Origin: Melieria omissa
Taxonomy: Eukaryota > Arthropoda > Insecta > Diptera > Ulidiidae
Direction of reading: 5' to 3'
Assembly (NCBI GenBank): GCA_963971225.1
Contig: OZ020267.1
Span: 70,841,718-70,905,717, forward strand
Length of the DNA stretch: 64,000 nucleotides
Made by a program: the position numbers and the translations under genes
The notes under the pieces: generated by a model
The model's input: the letters and a program-made list of their open reading frames with translations, nothing else
Database searches by the model: none
Told to the model about the DNA's origin: nothing
Shown here: positions 36,393-48,400 of the stretch, piece after piece
Numbering within the stretch: the stretch's first letter is position 1
Layout: every line of letters starts with the position of its first letter

Positions 36393-36670
36393 GGCTATTA
36401 GCTCCCCTCTCCTTTTCCGAATCCGCTTGAAATGTGTGTTGGAGCATATGTTGGAAACCACAGTGTTGGATATATGTATTAAAAAATGAGGAAAAATTAG
36501 GTGTCCGAGTGTGTCTCGTAGAGAGGTGGCCACCATAACCTAATCTAACTTACTTAAACAATTTGCGAAAAACAGATTTGGAAACAGTTATGGTCGCTTA
36601 AAGTATAGAAGTAGGGGTCTAAGTGACCCAGTGTGTTCTTCAAAGATTAAAACTGCATCCAAAGCCTTAA

Positions 36671-36688
36671 GGGGGGAGTACACTTTGA
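36671..36688 (+). repeat. Left terminal inverted repeat
   Basis: GGGGGGAGTACACTTTGA, preceded by TTAA at 36667-36670. Confidence 0.95.
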
Positions 36689-36764
36689 ACGTCCAAAAAG
36701 TAAGGCATTTTCGTTAATTTTTTTAAGCAATAAAACACTCAGGGAGGGCAAATATGTTATAACC

Positions 36765-36770
36765 CATTTA
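36765..36770 (-). promoter_or_regulatory. Possible poly(A) signal of the transposase
   Basis: AATAAA on the minus strand, about 500 bases past the transposase stop and inside the transposon. Confidence 0.35.
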
Positions 36771-37267
36771 TTACTCATCCTTCGAACTACAATTTGTATT
36801 TTTTTGAACTCGATTGGCGTCCCCCCGTGGCCGGTGCACCAGGTCGCGCGGGCGTCCTCGCGCGGAAGTCGGAAAACGGCGTGAGAAAATACTCCTTCCC
36901 ATGTGATCCTGGAACATAAATCGAACAAAATCCTGATAAGTAATGAAATTCGGGTTAGAAATACGTATTCCGATTTTTTTTAAATTAATTGTTTTCAAAA
37001 GTTGTGGCCTTAGGAAAAAAAGTCCATTTTTTAACCCTAAAAATGCTTACAAAATCGTGGATTAAAAATCCATTTTTGACAAAATCGAAAATGTGGATAC
37101 GTATTTCTAAGCAGAATTTAATTCTAAACAAGAAAACCTAGGCGATATCCAAATTTAATAATAACTGGTTAGAGTTATTTCCCACGCCAGTTTGAAAAGC
37201 CCCGTTTCGAGATAAACGCGTTTAAAGATAAAATTTCATTTTTCTCGTGGAAAAGTGATATTTACCT

Positions 37268-39010
37268 TCAATCGGCGATGCCGGCTCCATACATTTGGCC
37301 TTCTGCGTTGTCATCCAAGAAGTCCTTGTGTTTTCGGGTCGCCAAACTGCATCTCCGGGCTTCTTTCGCTGCATCCGTGAGGCGCTCCTCCGCCTTGCTC
37401 GTGCGTTCGGCGTCAGCAGCCAGGCAGAAGTTGTAGCAGGTCGGGCCGATTTCCAGATTTAGTACTTGCATTATTTCCATGATACCCATCATCCCATCAT
37501 TGAAATTGCACGCAGCAATATCAGCTGCGATGTCCACCACCGACTTCCCGCTGTGAACAGTTTTCGGCGCCATTTGCCACAGAGTTGCATTGAAAGACTC
37601 GTTCGCGTTCTGAGTAAACCCGCCGAGGCACCTTTGCAGCAAGTCATCTCGGGACAACTCTGTGTAAACCGGTTTGAGAGCGACGAAAATTTCCTTCTTC
37701 ATAGCAGGCTTGTGATTGTAGTCCTTCAGCTCACCGGTCGCTTTCGCCTTCTGCCAGGAACACCAGGAATCCGGGCCTACTGGACATTTGCTGTGCTGCG
37801 GGTTGTCGTTAGTCGATATCTTATGATTTAAAGTTGCCCAGATTTCTCGTTTCATGTCTTCGAGTGATGAAGAATTCCTCCGAATAGCTAATCCATAGTA
37901 CATCGTCAGCTCGTCAATGAGTTTTCCCGTCAACTTCCCCTTTCCGCCGAGCCCTTTCGTGTTTTTAACGAGTGACCGAAGATGTTTCCCCATACGCTTT
38001 TGCACGTGGTCGATACACTCTTTCTTTTGCACGATCAAATCTTCGTATGGCTGGCTGTCAATAATACCTTTAAAGGTCTTGCTGTCGCCGTCCCCGATGT
38101 ATTTGCTGTATTTCGTTCCGTGTAGACTTTCGGACCGCTGGAACATCTCGATTACAGCATCCACCTCCATTTTTCCCGATGACCCTTGGTGATTTCGTTC
38201 GCACTTGTCATGATGAGTTTCCTTCCATTCCTCGTACTCTGCGGTCCCCTCCTTCTTCTCCCAGATATCACAGGATTTGCAAATTTTGGATTTTACCTCC
38301 AAGTCCATGATTTTCCCCGTGCGCCAGCCGATGAGAGACGTCGCGCCCAGCAAAGAAGAAAAGCCCCTTCTCTTCCACGTGCCGTCTCCGGAAACCGTCA
38401 GACCGCTCGTCTCGCCGTCCTTCTCCGATAACTCCTTCTCCTTAGCAGCTGCATTCTTCATAGACATTTGACATACAGAAGATGTGGCGATGGAAATCGT
38501 TTTGATGAGTTTCGTGTAGAATGATTTGAAAACTGGACTCGGCAAACACATGAAGGCGCAAAACTTTGATATGCCATTCAATCCGACACCAAGAATCCGC
38601 ATAGCCAGTACTATACGTCGATTAATTTCGAATCCGTGGCCGATTAGCGGGCACGAATTTATATATCGTGGTTCACACTTGGAGCAACAAACAGCGAGTT
38701 TGAACCCCAACCCACGAACACTGGTTTCCTGGAATTTTAAATCCGAACCGCACTGCTTACAGACAACCAACTCCGATAGTGCAGAAAACACCGACAGGAA
38801 TTCGATGAGCCGGTAGCCAAAAGCCTGGTTCACGTTCACGTGGTACTGTCCTTTCGACATCCGAAGTTTTTTCGCTGACGCCGAAACATCCTCGCTGTCA
38901 CCTTCAATCTGGAACCTATTCCGCAGTTTCCGTTTCCCCTTATCTCGTATCCGGTAACTGCTGTTTTTATGGCCTTTTTTCGTTGCGTACACTTTTTTGT
39001 TCGGGCTCAT
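37268..39010 (-). CDS. Transposase, Mutator-like/Kolobok-type, 580 aa, intact
   Basis: An uninterrupted frame runs from ATG to TGA inside a TTAA-flanked transposon. The N-terminus (1-60) is basic and lysine/arginine-rich, suitable for DNA binding or nuclear import. C84-x2-C87 and C109-x2-C112 form a zinc-ribbon-like pair. The catalytic-type acidic residues are probably D209 (SGDGTW), D307 or D309 (YIGDGDSKTF) and E471 (NANESFN). Between them lie C244/C247 and C270/H274 as a second metal-binding candidate, and the motif EGSSGKMEVDA-like at 276-285. The C-terminus ends YGAGIAD, which I recall as conserved in the widespread insect family annotated as Mutator-like transposase domain proteins. The protein would cut and paste the element at TTAA sites in the nucleus. 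The exact triad assignment is inference. Confidence 0.88.
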   Translation of the reverse strand: MSPNKKVYATKKGHKNSSYRIRDKGKRKLRNRFQIEGDSEDVSASAKKLRMSKGQYHVNVNQAFGYRLIEFLSVFSALSELVVCKQCGSDLKFQETSVRGLGFKLAVCCSKCEPRYINSCPLIGHGFEINRRIVLAMRILGVGLNGISKFCAFMCLPSPVFKSFYTKLIKTISIATSSVCQMSMKNAAAKEKELSEKDGETSGLTVSGDGTWKRRGFSSLLGATSLIGWRTGKIMDLEVKSKICKSCDIWEKKEGTAEYEEWKETHHDKCERNHQGSSGKMEVDAVIEMFQRSESLHGTKYSKYIGDGDSKTFKGIIDSQPYEDLIVQKKECIDHVQKRMGKHLRSLVKNTKGLGGKGKLTGKLIDELTMYYGLAIRRNSSSLEDMKREIWATLNHKISTNDNPQHSKCPVGPDSWCSWQKAKATGELKDYNHKPAMKKEIFVALKPVYTELSRDDLLQRCLGGFTQNANESFNATLWQMAPKTVHSGKSVVDIAADIAACNFNDGMMGIMEIMQVLNLEIGPTCYNFCLAADAERTSKAEERLTDAAKEARRCSLATRKHKDFLDDNAEGQMYGAGIAD

Positions 39011-39346
39011 GATTCACGTGTTTCGTACAGTGACTCACCGTAAACTAAACGCTATACGATGAGATAGGTATACGTGAAAATCGATTGTGCGACAGTGGCG
39101 CCATCTACAATGTACGAACACCCGATTTGGGCATCACCGGACCGCTGGCTGCGTGGGTAACGGCGTTAAAACAGAAAAATTCCGAGCGCGCTAAAATGCT
39201 CTCTCAGCGCGCCGGTACATGTTTTAGGAAATCGCTTCGTAAAGCGGTAAGGAATATTCTGGCGGACTTGGAGTCTTTTCTAAATTAAAGTATACATCCC
39301 AAGGAACATTTTAAGCCAAAAAAAAAAAATACATTTTTTTGAAAAA

Positions 39347-39364
39347 TCAAAGTGTACTCCCCCC
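39347..39364 (-). repeat. Right terminal inverted repeat
   Basis: An exact inverted copy of 36671-36688, followed by TTAA at 39365-39368. A short A-rich and T-rich stretch lies just inside it. Confidence 0.95.
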
Positions 39365-39368
39365 TTAA

Positions 39369-40849
39369 GAATGGATTGGCTGTTCTACAGTAGCAAAATA
39401 TCTCGTGAGGGAATTTGAACAATTTTCAACCCAACAAGCATTTTTCAGACATTCTCAAAAATTCTAATTAAAACTATGTAACTGTAAATGCATATTTCAA
39501 ATACCAATTTAATTATTGAGAAAATAATTAAGCGTTCATAATTAAAATTGAAAAGCACACATTTTTTTAAATGGAACAACACAGCAACTTGACACACAGT
39601 ATGAACCCCACAACATGCAGCAACACTCTTTCACCATCAACCCTTAACTCTTAACCCTTGAAACCCCTTCAGTAGAAACAGCCACATTGAAAGCAAAAAC
39701 GTCTCAACAAAAAACGAAAAATGTTGAGTGAAAAAAAAACAGCTCATGTTACATTTATTTCTTGCCATAATTTGTTTACCGTTGCGGGTATTCAGCGAAA
39801 TTACAACAACAAGGCGCTGCGCCTTTAATTAAGAAAACACCAAAATATTCCAATTAAAATTGCATGTTGTGTACCGTTCGGGTGCACAGCGCTGCCACGC
39901 ATTTAAAATTTCGTATCGCCGGCGATCTCAGCACCGCGATGCGTTATCCATTTGGCTTTTTGGACGTGTCGAATTTGTTGTTTCTTTTGTTTGAGTTTTT
40001 GTTTCGTTTCGCTGTACAATTTTGTTTTGCACTCAGTTGATTTATGTTGCAACGTAATATTCGTGCAAAAATGCAAAGCAGCGAGTGTAATTTGTGTAAA
40101 GTAATGGCCCGGCCGCCCTTTCGCCCACTGTCGCTGTCGCTGTCGTTCTCAGCTTTGGTTCTGCACTTTTAAACCTTTTTTCATTGCAAATGTATATGAC
40201 AACAACAACGAAAAAAACAATTATAACAAAAAGCGCAAATGAACAGAAAAACAGACGGAAGTGTGGGTAGTTCCTCTTGTTGTGCTTCCCCGAGTTGTGT
40301 TGGTTCAGTAGCAGAATGTTTTTGCCAAAATGATTTCAGTTGTTGCTGTTAAAAGTGTCGTTGTTGTGGTCATTTGAAAAAGGGGGGAAAACCACGAGAA
40401 GGACGCCAGTGCCAGTTGGAGTTACCAACAATGGGCACGTAGCACGTTCCGGCGTTGTGGGCCTATTCGAGTGCAGTTTATTGCTTGAGCGAGACACATG
40501 AAGCAACTGTATGATGTTCTGGTTGTTGTTGTTGTTGTTGTACAAAAAAGATGTACAGAACATGTAGACCACAACAATAGCATTGGACAATGTAAACAAT
40601 GACAACAACTGGCAGAAAAAACGAATGTTTTGAAAGTGTGAGAAAAACACAGACATGCAGACAAATTACCCTTTTTACTTTTTTCCAATATTAAACATTT
40701 TTATTTATATTTTTTTTTATATATTAACAACTGGCAGCTAGTTTTCGATTTCATTTTTCGTGCATTTAAATTTCATGTTTATGCTTTAAAAAGGAAAAAT
40801 ATTTCCTAACCTATGGCAAGTCTAAATTTGCTTGGTTCGTTTTCAAAAG
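39369..40849. other. Unassigned spacer
   Basis: A (GTT)n tract lies at 40527-40552. No credible ORF or repeat otherwise. Confidence 0.5.
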
Positions 40850-41225
40850 ATGCCTCTGACTATTGTGAATGGTTCATGGTGACAGCTGATTGCGGTTTCA
40901 GAGAGTTTAAAATACCTATTCATTAAATATTAAAAAAATAAAAATTAAATGGTTAAAAAAATATTGAAAATTTTCATTAAATATCGCTTTGAGTCTATAC
41001 AAAAAATTTTTTTTTTATTATGTTGAATATGTCCAACTTTATGGTAACTTCGCAGCATTTGTGAGAGGCCATCTTTCACTTGAAAGCAGCTGACTCAAAG
41101 GCAAAAAAGAAAGAGTTCTTACACCGCACTGTGACTGGAGATGATAAGTGGATATTCTTCGAGAAGCCAAAGGAGAAAATGAGTACGCTATGCCCGATCA
41201 ATTGTTCCCATCCAACTTCGAAAAA
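40850..41225 (+). pseudogene. Mariner relic A: 5' region joined to a mid-transposase piece
   Basis: Positions 40855-40915 match the start of mariner relic B (GAATGGTTCA-GGTGACAGCTGATTG with one difference). GCAGCATTTGTG at 41053 also aligns with relic B. After an internal deletion, the frame from 41080 reads KKEFLHRTVTGDDKWIFFEK, the mariner segment containing the first catalytic aspartate (TGDD), followed by a PTSKNQ-like stretch. The reading stops where satellite array 2 begins. The N-terminal helix-turn-helix part and the other two catalytic aspartates are missing. Confidence 0.75.
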
Positions 41226-41700
41226 TCAAAAATCAAAATCTGATGGGGTCAACGACAGTTTAAGAGTTTGCATGAAGAAACTGTGAACTGTGAACAAAAT
41301 TAATTAATGGGCCCATTGACTTCAAACCTGGTGAAAGTACACTTAGTGAGAAATAGTTCGACATGTGTTTTTAATTTTCTAGAAAATCGAAATCCAACGG
41401 AATGAACCAAGTGTTAAAAATTTTCTATAAGAATCATGATTTTTTACGCCTTTTGACCTCAAACTTGGTGAAAGGACTCTTAGTGAGAACTAATTTTACA
41501 CGTGTTGATTTTTTTTCGAAAATAAAAATTTGCCAGGGTCAACGATGGGTTAAGAGTTTGTAGGAAGAAACATGACTTAATGCGCTGATTGACTTCAAAT
41601 GTGGTGGATGCACTTCAAATCAAAAATAATTAAATCAATTTTTTTTATTTATTAAAATCTGACGGGATTAAGGGTTAAGAAGAGATTGACCCAAAACCGC
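41218..41700 (-). repeat. ~135-bp satellite family, array 2
   Basis: Monomers with GGGGTCAACGACAGTTTAAG (41246), GGTCAACGATGGGTTAAG (41537) and CTTGGTGAAAG linkers, in the same orientation as array 1. It breaks the mariner relic. Confidence 0.7.
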
Positions 41701-42375
41701 AGGACCCTGCTTGTTCCATATATTTTATTGATTATTTCTGGCCATCTCCAGATGGTTCAATAATGTTCCATGAATATCAACGTCTGCTCTGCCGTCGACC
41801 TCTTTTGGGTGAACTGAACGTTCAGTTTCATTTGTGCTGTTTTGACCACAACGCAATTTAGTAAATCACTTCTTAACCATTAAAATTTATGATACAGGTT
41901 CTACATACGTATTTGTTAAACCTTTGTTTCGGTGATGGATTTTTAATAAAAAAATAATACTTGATGAGTTCAGGAAATTCACTGCGAAATTTAAAAGGTT
42001 TTTTGCTTTTAATGTTTGTCAAACACTAACAATGTGACGAAGCTGTCAAAATTTGAAAGTAATCCATTAAGAGAACAAGAAATGGACCGCACAAATATGT
42101 CAACATTAACTAACCACATTTCTAGCCACCAATCGTTGTTGTACTTGTTTATCCCTACGCAGCTTCCTTCCCTTTCGCTTCTCATTTTGCATTCCTGTGG
42201 TTGGCATTTCAGCTGTGGGCCACACATAAAATTTATTCAATACGCTCAGAGCAGCATTTCAATCTGCACGAAATTCACAAAGCGACCACTAAGGTTACAC
42301 TCACTGTTGTCACATAATCACCTAAATTACACGCACACACACACACTCACACACGCAGACATTCAGATATGCCAC
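41701..42375. other. Unassigned spacer
   Basis: AT-rich, ending in a CA-rich tract (42330-42355). No gene supported. Confidence 0.5.
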
Positions 42376-42900
42376 ATCCCACCAGACATTTTTTGTTGCC
42401 GGCAATAAGAAAACGACTCGCCCCCGGCAACAAATTGATCGCCGGTAATATCGCCAGCGTATCGATTTCGTATCACCAGTCGTTCTAAAACGTCCGCCGA
42501 AAGCAACTCGCCGTGGCGACTCGTTTTCTTATCGCCTGGACGATTCTTTTTCATATCTAAATACATCATATTGTTTGGGAAATTATCAGTTTATAAAATG
42601 TCAGTCAGTTTTGGTTGAGATGGAATTTCATTTGCATACAAATATTCAATGTGGCTCTCATTGTTTTGAGCTTGAATCAATGCTGTTATCAATGAACCGT
42701 CGACGAATGAATACAATTTTTTTAAGTGCGATCAATCTCCCTGAAATACAAAATATATCAATTCGATATTTCGAAGTCCTGAAAAACAACATGTTTTCGT
42801 GACATGTTGCTAATTTGTCACTGCGGCAATAAATCGTCGAGTCGCCAATTTGTTGCCACTGACGATTGTTGCCTATTTCTCGCATTTTGCTTGGTGGGAT
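42376..42900. mobile_element. MITE-like fold-back element
   Basis: The ends form the inverted repeat ATCCCACCA (42376-42384) and TGGTGGGAT (42892-42900). Inside, GCAATAAGAAAACGACTCGC (42402) is inverted at 42515-42535 with two mismatches. A related GGCAATAAATCG...GAGTCGCC recurs at 42825-42847 in direct orientation. There is no transposase ORF. A target duplication is not evident, so the exact outer limits are uncertain. Confidence 0.55.
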
Positions 42901-43139
42901 GCCTTCATACACACACACACACACACATATATACTTATATGTGAGTTTGTTTGTGTCTTGCGTTCAACGCCATCGGTGCTGTGAATCGTGCTTAATTTAC
43001 TCGCTGGTCGAACTTCATTTCGTGTGCCATGTTAACGGTTTTGTGTGTTGGCCAAAACATGCATATAGCTGCTCACGTTCGCGGTCGAAAGGAAACGAAT
43101 TTTGGGTTAAGTCTCTTCACATAAACTTCTAACAACATT
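42901..43139. other. Short spacer with CA microsatellite
   Basis: CA tract at 42910-42928; nothing else recognised. Confidence 0.5.
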
Positions 43140-45440
43140 TTTTTACTTCGTCTGATGTTGAATTTGGAACACTTTAACAATTTCCAAATCTGAAGTCACT
43201 AGGCCCAAAAAATTTACGGTTCTCGTAACCCTTTGTTGACCCCGTCAGATTTTTATGAAAAATTATTGTCTAATTATTTTCTCATTTTAAATGGTCTCCC
43301 AATATTTGAAGTCAATAGGCCCATTGAATCATGTTCCCCAGACAAATATTTAACCCATTGTTGAATTGAACCGATTGATTTTAGATTTTCATTAGATTTG
43401 ATATAAATTTACAAAAAGTTAAAAACACGTGTCGAATTTTTTCTCACTAAGAGTACTTTCACTGAGTCTGAAGTCATTGAACCTACTAATTCATATGTTT
43501 TAAACGTTTCTCTTTACAAATGTTTAACCCATCTTTAACCCTGTACAATTTATATTTATCAAAAATTAAAAACACGTATTAGTAATTATTATTTTTCTTT
43601 TGAAGTGTTTTTACCATATTTGAAGTCAAAAACCCTATTAAATTATGTTTCCTCATACAAACTATTAACCCATCGTTGACCCTGTCAGAGTTTGATTTTC
43701 AAAAAAATGAAAAACAAGTGTCGAATTACTTTTGATTTTAAGTATTTTCACCAATTTTGAAGTCCATACGTTCATGGGTTCATGTTTTTTATTTCATGGT
43801 CATTCCGTATTAAAACCTTAACCCATCGTTGACCCTGTCGGATTTATATTAAAAAAAATGCAAAACATCGGATCATCGAATTATTTGACATGTGAATTGA
43901 TTCCAAAGAGTTTAAAGTCCAAAAACCTACTAAATTATGTTTCCTTATACAAAATTTTAACCCACTGCTGATCAAGTCAGATTCGTATTAAAAATAAATG
44001 AAAAACACGTGTCGAATTACTTTTGATTTCAGGCATTTTCACAAATTTTGAAGTCCATACGTTCATCGGTTCATGTTTTTTTAACCTTAACCCATTGTTT
44101 ACCCCATCAGATTTCACTTCTTACAAAGTTTAAAGTCCAACAACTTTTAAATTATGTTTCAGATTTCAGATGTGCCAAATTTAAATTTTCATTTGAACCA
44201 TATTTGAAGTCATAAACCCCAAATCAAGTTTCTCCAAACAAACTTTTAACCCATCGTTATACTCGTCAGATTTGTTGCAAAAAATTTAAAACACGTGTCG
44301 AATTATTTCTCGATTAAAGTTGTTTTACTAAATTTGAAGTAAAAAACCCCATTAAATAAAGTTTTTCCATACGAACTTTTAACCTATTGTTACCACGCCA
44401 GATTTGAACTTTCGAAAAATAGGAAAACACATATTAAATTATTTCTCTTTTAAAGTGTTTTCACTATATTTGAAATAAAAAACCCCATTAAATAAAGTGT
44501 TTCCATACAAACATTTAACCCTTTGTTTACCTCTTCAAATTTTTGATTCTTGTTATTTTTGATTTTTACAAACTTTTAACCCTTTGTTTACCCCATCAGA
44601 TCTGGATTTTCGAAACATTGGAAAACACATATTGAATTATTTCTCTTTTGAAGTGTTTTCACCATATTTGAAATCAAAAAAACCATTAAAGTTTCTCCAT
44701 ACAAACATTTAACCCTTTGTTAACCCCTTTAAATTTTAGATTCTTATAATTTTTGTTTTTTTAGTGTTTTTACAAATTTTGAAGTCCACACGATCATCGT
44801 GGTGTTCCAGTATACAAACTTTAACCCATTGTTGACATCAGATTTTGATTTTCGAAAATTAAAAAAAATATGAGTCGAGTGTTTCAAGTGTTTTCAACAA
44901 TAACTAAGTCAATAGGCCTATTGGTTTATGTTTTTTTTCTTAGTCTTCTCATTTACAAACCTTAACCCATTGTTGGCCGTGTTGAAATTTTTATCAGAAA
45001 ATCCAAAAACGTGTCGATTGTTTTAAGTGTTTTCAACAATTGTTTCGTCAATAGGCCTATCGGTTTATGTTTTTTTCTTTGTCTTTTCATATTCCTTATA
45101 AACCATATAAACCTTAACCCATAGTACCCATCGTAAAATATTGATTTTTGAAGAATTCAAAACCTGTCAAATCATTTTTGCTTTGGAGTCTTTTCACCAA
45201 GTTTGAAATCAATAGGCCCATTTAAAAACATTTCCTAATAAGACATTTTAATCCATGTTTTGTCCACTTAGACACCGAATTGAAAAACAAAAATTCTGTC
45301 TTAGCAAAGGTTCAATTTCTAAGAGGAGCCTACAGTTAAAATTTGATCTTCGTAGCTTTAGAGGTTTGGGTTATTTGGTCAGTCAGTCAATCAATCAGCC
45401 AGGAGAAAATATGAAAGTGATTATGATTTTTTTAATTTTA
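43140..45440 (+). repeat. ~135-bp satellite family, array 3 (largest)
   Basis: About 15 monomers share AACCCATTGTTGACC, GTCAGATTT, AAAACACGTGTCGAATTA, AAGTGTTTTCACCA and GAAGTCAATAGGCCCATT. The AACCC marker falls at about 43227, 43351, 43523, 43666, 43818, 43958, 44088, 44247, 44379, 44513 and onward to 45114, averaging about 135 bases. The array ends in a distinct tail containing GGTCAGTCAGTCAATCAATC (45377-45396) followed by AGCCAGGA. Confidence 0.88.
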
Positions 45441-48400
45441 GAATAAATTAAAAAATTCCAACAGCTTCAACCTAAATGACCATTTTTTCCGTTATTTATT
45501 CCATTATCATAAACAAATTTCTGTCAACACTTTAGTTTAGCACGAAATCCAGTAGCGCAGCAAGCAACCGAAAATGCTAATTGCATACTTTTGGGCGCGC
45601 CACAAATTGCCAACGCTCATAAATATGCAATCGAACTGGACTAATGTCTTAAAATCCATAGAATTCCACACACACACAGCGTCGTGGAAAAAGTGCAAAC
45701 CTTACCGCACAAATGGCAACGTGGCAAAGTGGCAAAAAAACTGTTCGCAGCAACTTTCAGTTGGGTGCCACTAATTGTAAACACTCATAAATATGCATTA
45801 GTTGCTGCCTGCTGCTGCTGCTGTTGTCACCCAGAAAACCACTACAGTTTTGCGTTCCAAAAATTGTTTGCTTGTTGCCAGCAGCCAGTGCAGCTTTCAT
45901 GCCGTTAATATCTTATTTGCATTTGGAAAACAAAAAATGTGCACACAAATGACAAAAAATGAAAAATCATTGCCTACTTTTAGGTCAAAGCACAATTTCA
46001 ACAATGCAACCAAAAAAAAAAAACCAAATTGCACTGATGCGGCTTTGTTTCGCGTCCATTTCACGTCTTCGTAAATTAGAACAAAAAGCAACGAGACTGG
46101 GTTCAGCTAGTTGGAAAATCACCGCAGGGAGTTCGTTGCCGCCGTATGGTCGGCCGGTTCGCCGGCAATGGCCGCACACCATTTGAGCTCACCGCACTCA
46201 GTCATTGGTTCACTATTGCCTTGAGCCGGTCGCTGCCGCCACCAGCCACCAGCCACCGGCCGCCTGTCGACAAAACGCCGCATCGTTGGTTGCAATAAAA
46301 ATCCCAGTGCCACCAGCAACGCAACACAGCGATAGCGACAGCGACAGTGGCCCTGCACCTTGGGGTGCTAAACAAAGTTTACTTTGTGATCCCAATTTAA
46401 GCGCAAAGAAAATAAAACGAAGCAACACGACGACCCCCGCTGCCGCACGACCACAGCAACAGCGCTGAAATTATGTTACGTTCGTCCTTGTCGCAGTGTG
46501 CGAGTAAATGTCTATGCTTGGGTTAGTGTTAGTGATAGTGAGTGTGTTGGTTTGTGTGTGTGTGTGTGTGCGCGCGAGCTCAGCGCGTCTAACGTTCAAC
46601 GTGTCGTATAAATTAAAGAAATGAAGAAATTGCAAAATTTATTAGTCCTGCGGGTATTTTCGCTGGCATAAAAAAAATATTAATGAAATTGACAGAAGCC
46701 GGCTCAGAGCGCCATATTGCGCACCGCCTACCAGCGAGTAGTATTAAGTGTGTGCGTGCGTGTGAGAGTGTGTGTGAGAGTGTGTGTGAGAGTGTGTCCT
46801 TCCCTTAGCCCAACTAAACCAATGGCTTATTGAGCGGCATTGAGTCGAAGGTGGCGCGCGGAAGCAACGTGTTTGTATGTATGTGAGTGGGTAATATAAA
46901 TCGGCTTGGCGCGTAAATTGTGATTTGGGTGTATTTTGGCATGAAATAGGCAACGATTGGTGTCCGCGTCAGATGGAAATTAATGTATTTGACCCAACAT
47001 ATTCAGAAAACTCGCACCAGGGGTTGTTTTGTGTTGTCGGAAATTTCACGCTGCAGGTAAACTGGCAGCCCGAATGCTGTACGGAAAGTTTCCGTCAAGA
47101 AAATTAACTAATATTGTGCGCACAATTTATGCAGCAAACGAAAATAGTTATTTGAAAAGGATTTAAGGATTTCGATAAAATTGAATGCGAATATTAGATT
47201 TTGATGTGCCACATGATTTACACGTACATTAGATATGATTTAGTGTTGTATGGAGAATTTGAGTCTTTTGTGAGACTCAATTTCCGACTATTGAGTAGGT
47301 AAGTTGCCAAAGTTGCATAATTGAGTAGAAGTTCAGGAAGTGGAAAATATTGTGTATAAATTATATGTGGCAAACGATGCTGCCAGAAGGAGCATGAAAC
47401 TCATCAGTGATCATAATGATGTCTTGTGACATAGAAATAAATTTTTGCTCCAGGCTGTCTACAGTACGTGTCATATGGCTGAATGAAAAACTCACATTTT
47501 CCCACAAAAATAAAATAACTCTTTTTAACCCTCAACTAAAATTACAATTATATTTCAAATGAGGGATTGATGGGGTTTCATCAGTATACAAATTTTGATT
47601 TTTACTTCGTAGAGACCCAAGAGTTGACAGCATTGCAACTTTGTTTGCATGAGCGGCGCCTTCTGGTGGTAATTTTATGAACTATAATAAATTTTGTATT
47701 TTTTGCATCAAAGAATGTGGCCCATCACTGAGTAAATCGTTCAAATCGGTTTGGTAGTTTACGAGATATGATGTTTCTTCGTTTACGTAACTACTGCATT
47801 TACAAGTGGGGAGCCAATTGCATTGAAAATTACTAATTTTGTATGGCAGCCAACGTAAGAGTTGCAGATAGCGATTAGGTATATATGGAAAAAACATTCA
47901 GTGGGAAAAATTAATAGGGGTCAGTCTTACAATTGATGTATCTGGAAGCAACCTGGGCGCCATGGGAGACCATTATATAAAAACCATTATTTTGTATGGA
48001 AGCCTCATTAAGGATTGGAGATAGGGGATTCGTATGTTCCAAAGAAATGTTCAGCAGGAAAAATTAATTGTGGTCAGTCATGGATTTTAACCCTCTAAGA
48101 ACAATTTCTAAGCAGCTGTAGAGTAATTTGTCAAATTTTCAACCACTTTGATTACGATGAGGAACCATTTAACATGAATTTAACCCTTTCGCTATTTTGT
48201 CGCCATATGGCAACATGCTTCTTTGTGGACGCCTGAACCCTCTGTGGTTTCAAGAATACATTTTTTGATGGTCCTAAAAATAGTTTGAAGTTTTAGGAAA
48301 AATACAAAATTAATAAACTGAATATTTACGTTTAAAGAAGAGAAGTGTACAAGTTTTATTAATGGTATATCTTGACATAGTAAAGGAAGAAGAAGCAGAA

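Larger units (their letters stand above)
36671..39364 (-). mobile_element. Complete 2.69-kb TTAA-type DNA transposon (Kolobok-like)
   Basis: The element has perfect 18-bp terminal inverted repeats, GGGGGGAGTACACTTTGA at 36671-36688 and its complement at 39347-39364. They are flanked by TTAA at 36667-36670 and 39365-39368. It carries one intact transposase ORF on the minus strand. TTAA duplications are typical of piggyBac and Kolobok. The protein lacks piggyBac features and instead has a Mutator-like DDE layout, so a Kolobok-like assignment is preferred. Its GC content is clearly above that of its flanks. The intact ORF and perfect termini suggest a young, possibly active or recently acquired copy. 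Confidence 0.88.

Noticed and set aside
39085..39288. 67-codon + strand frame beside the transposase
   Set aside because: Short, unrecognised and in the element's terminal region; a second transposon gene cannot be supported.
36667..39368. piggyBac as the identity of the TTAA element
   Set aside because: TTAA fits, but the transposase lacks a piggyBac-like layout and instead matches the Mutator-like family ending in YGAGIAD.
46205..46468. Open frame of about 88 codons with a plausible composition (SDSDSDSG stretch)
   Set aside because: It has no ATG, with a stop shortly upstream (46184), and no clear splice acceptor was seen; it could only be an exon fragment without further evidence.
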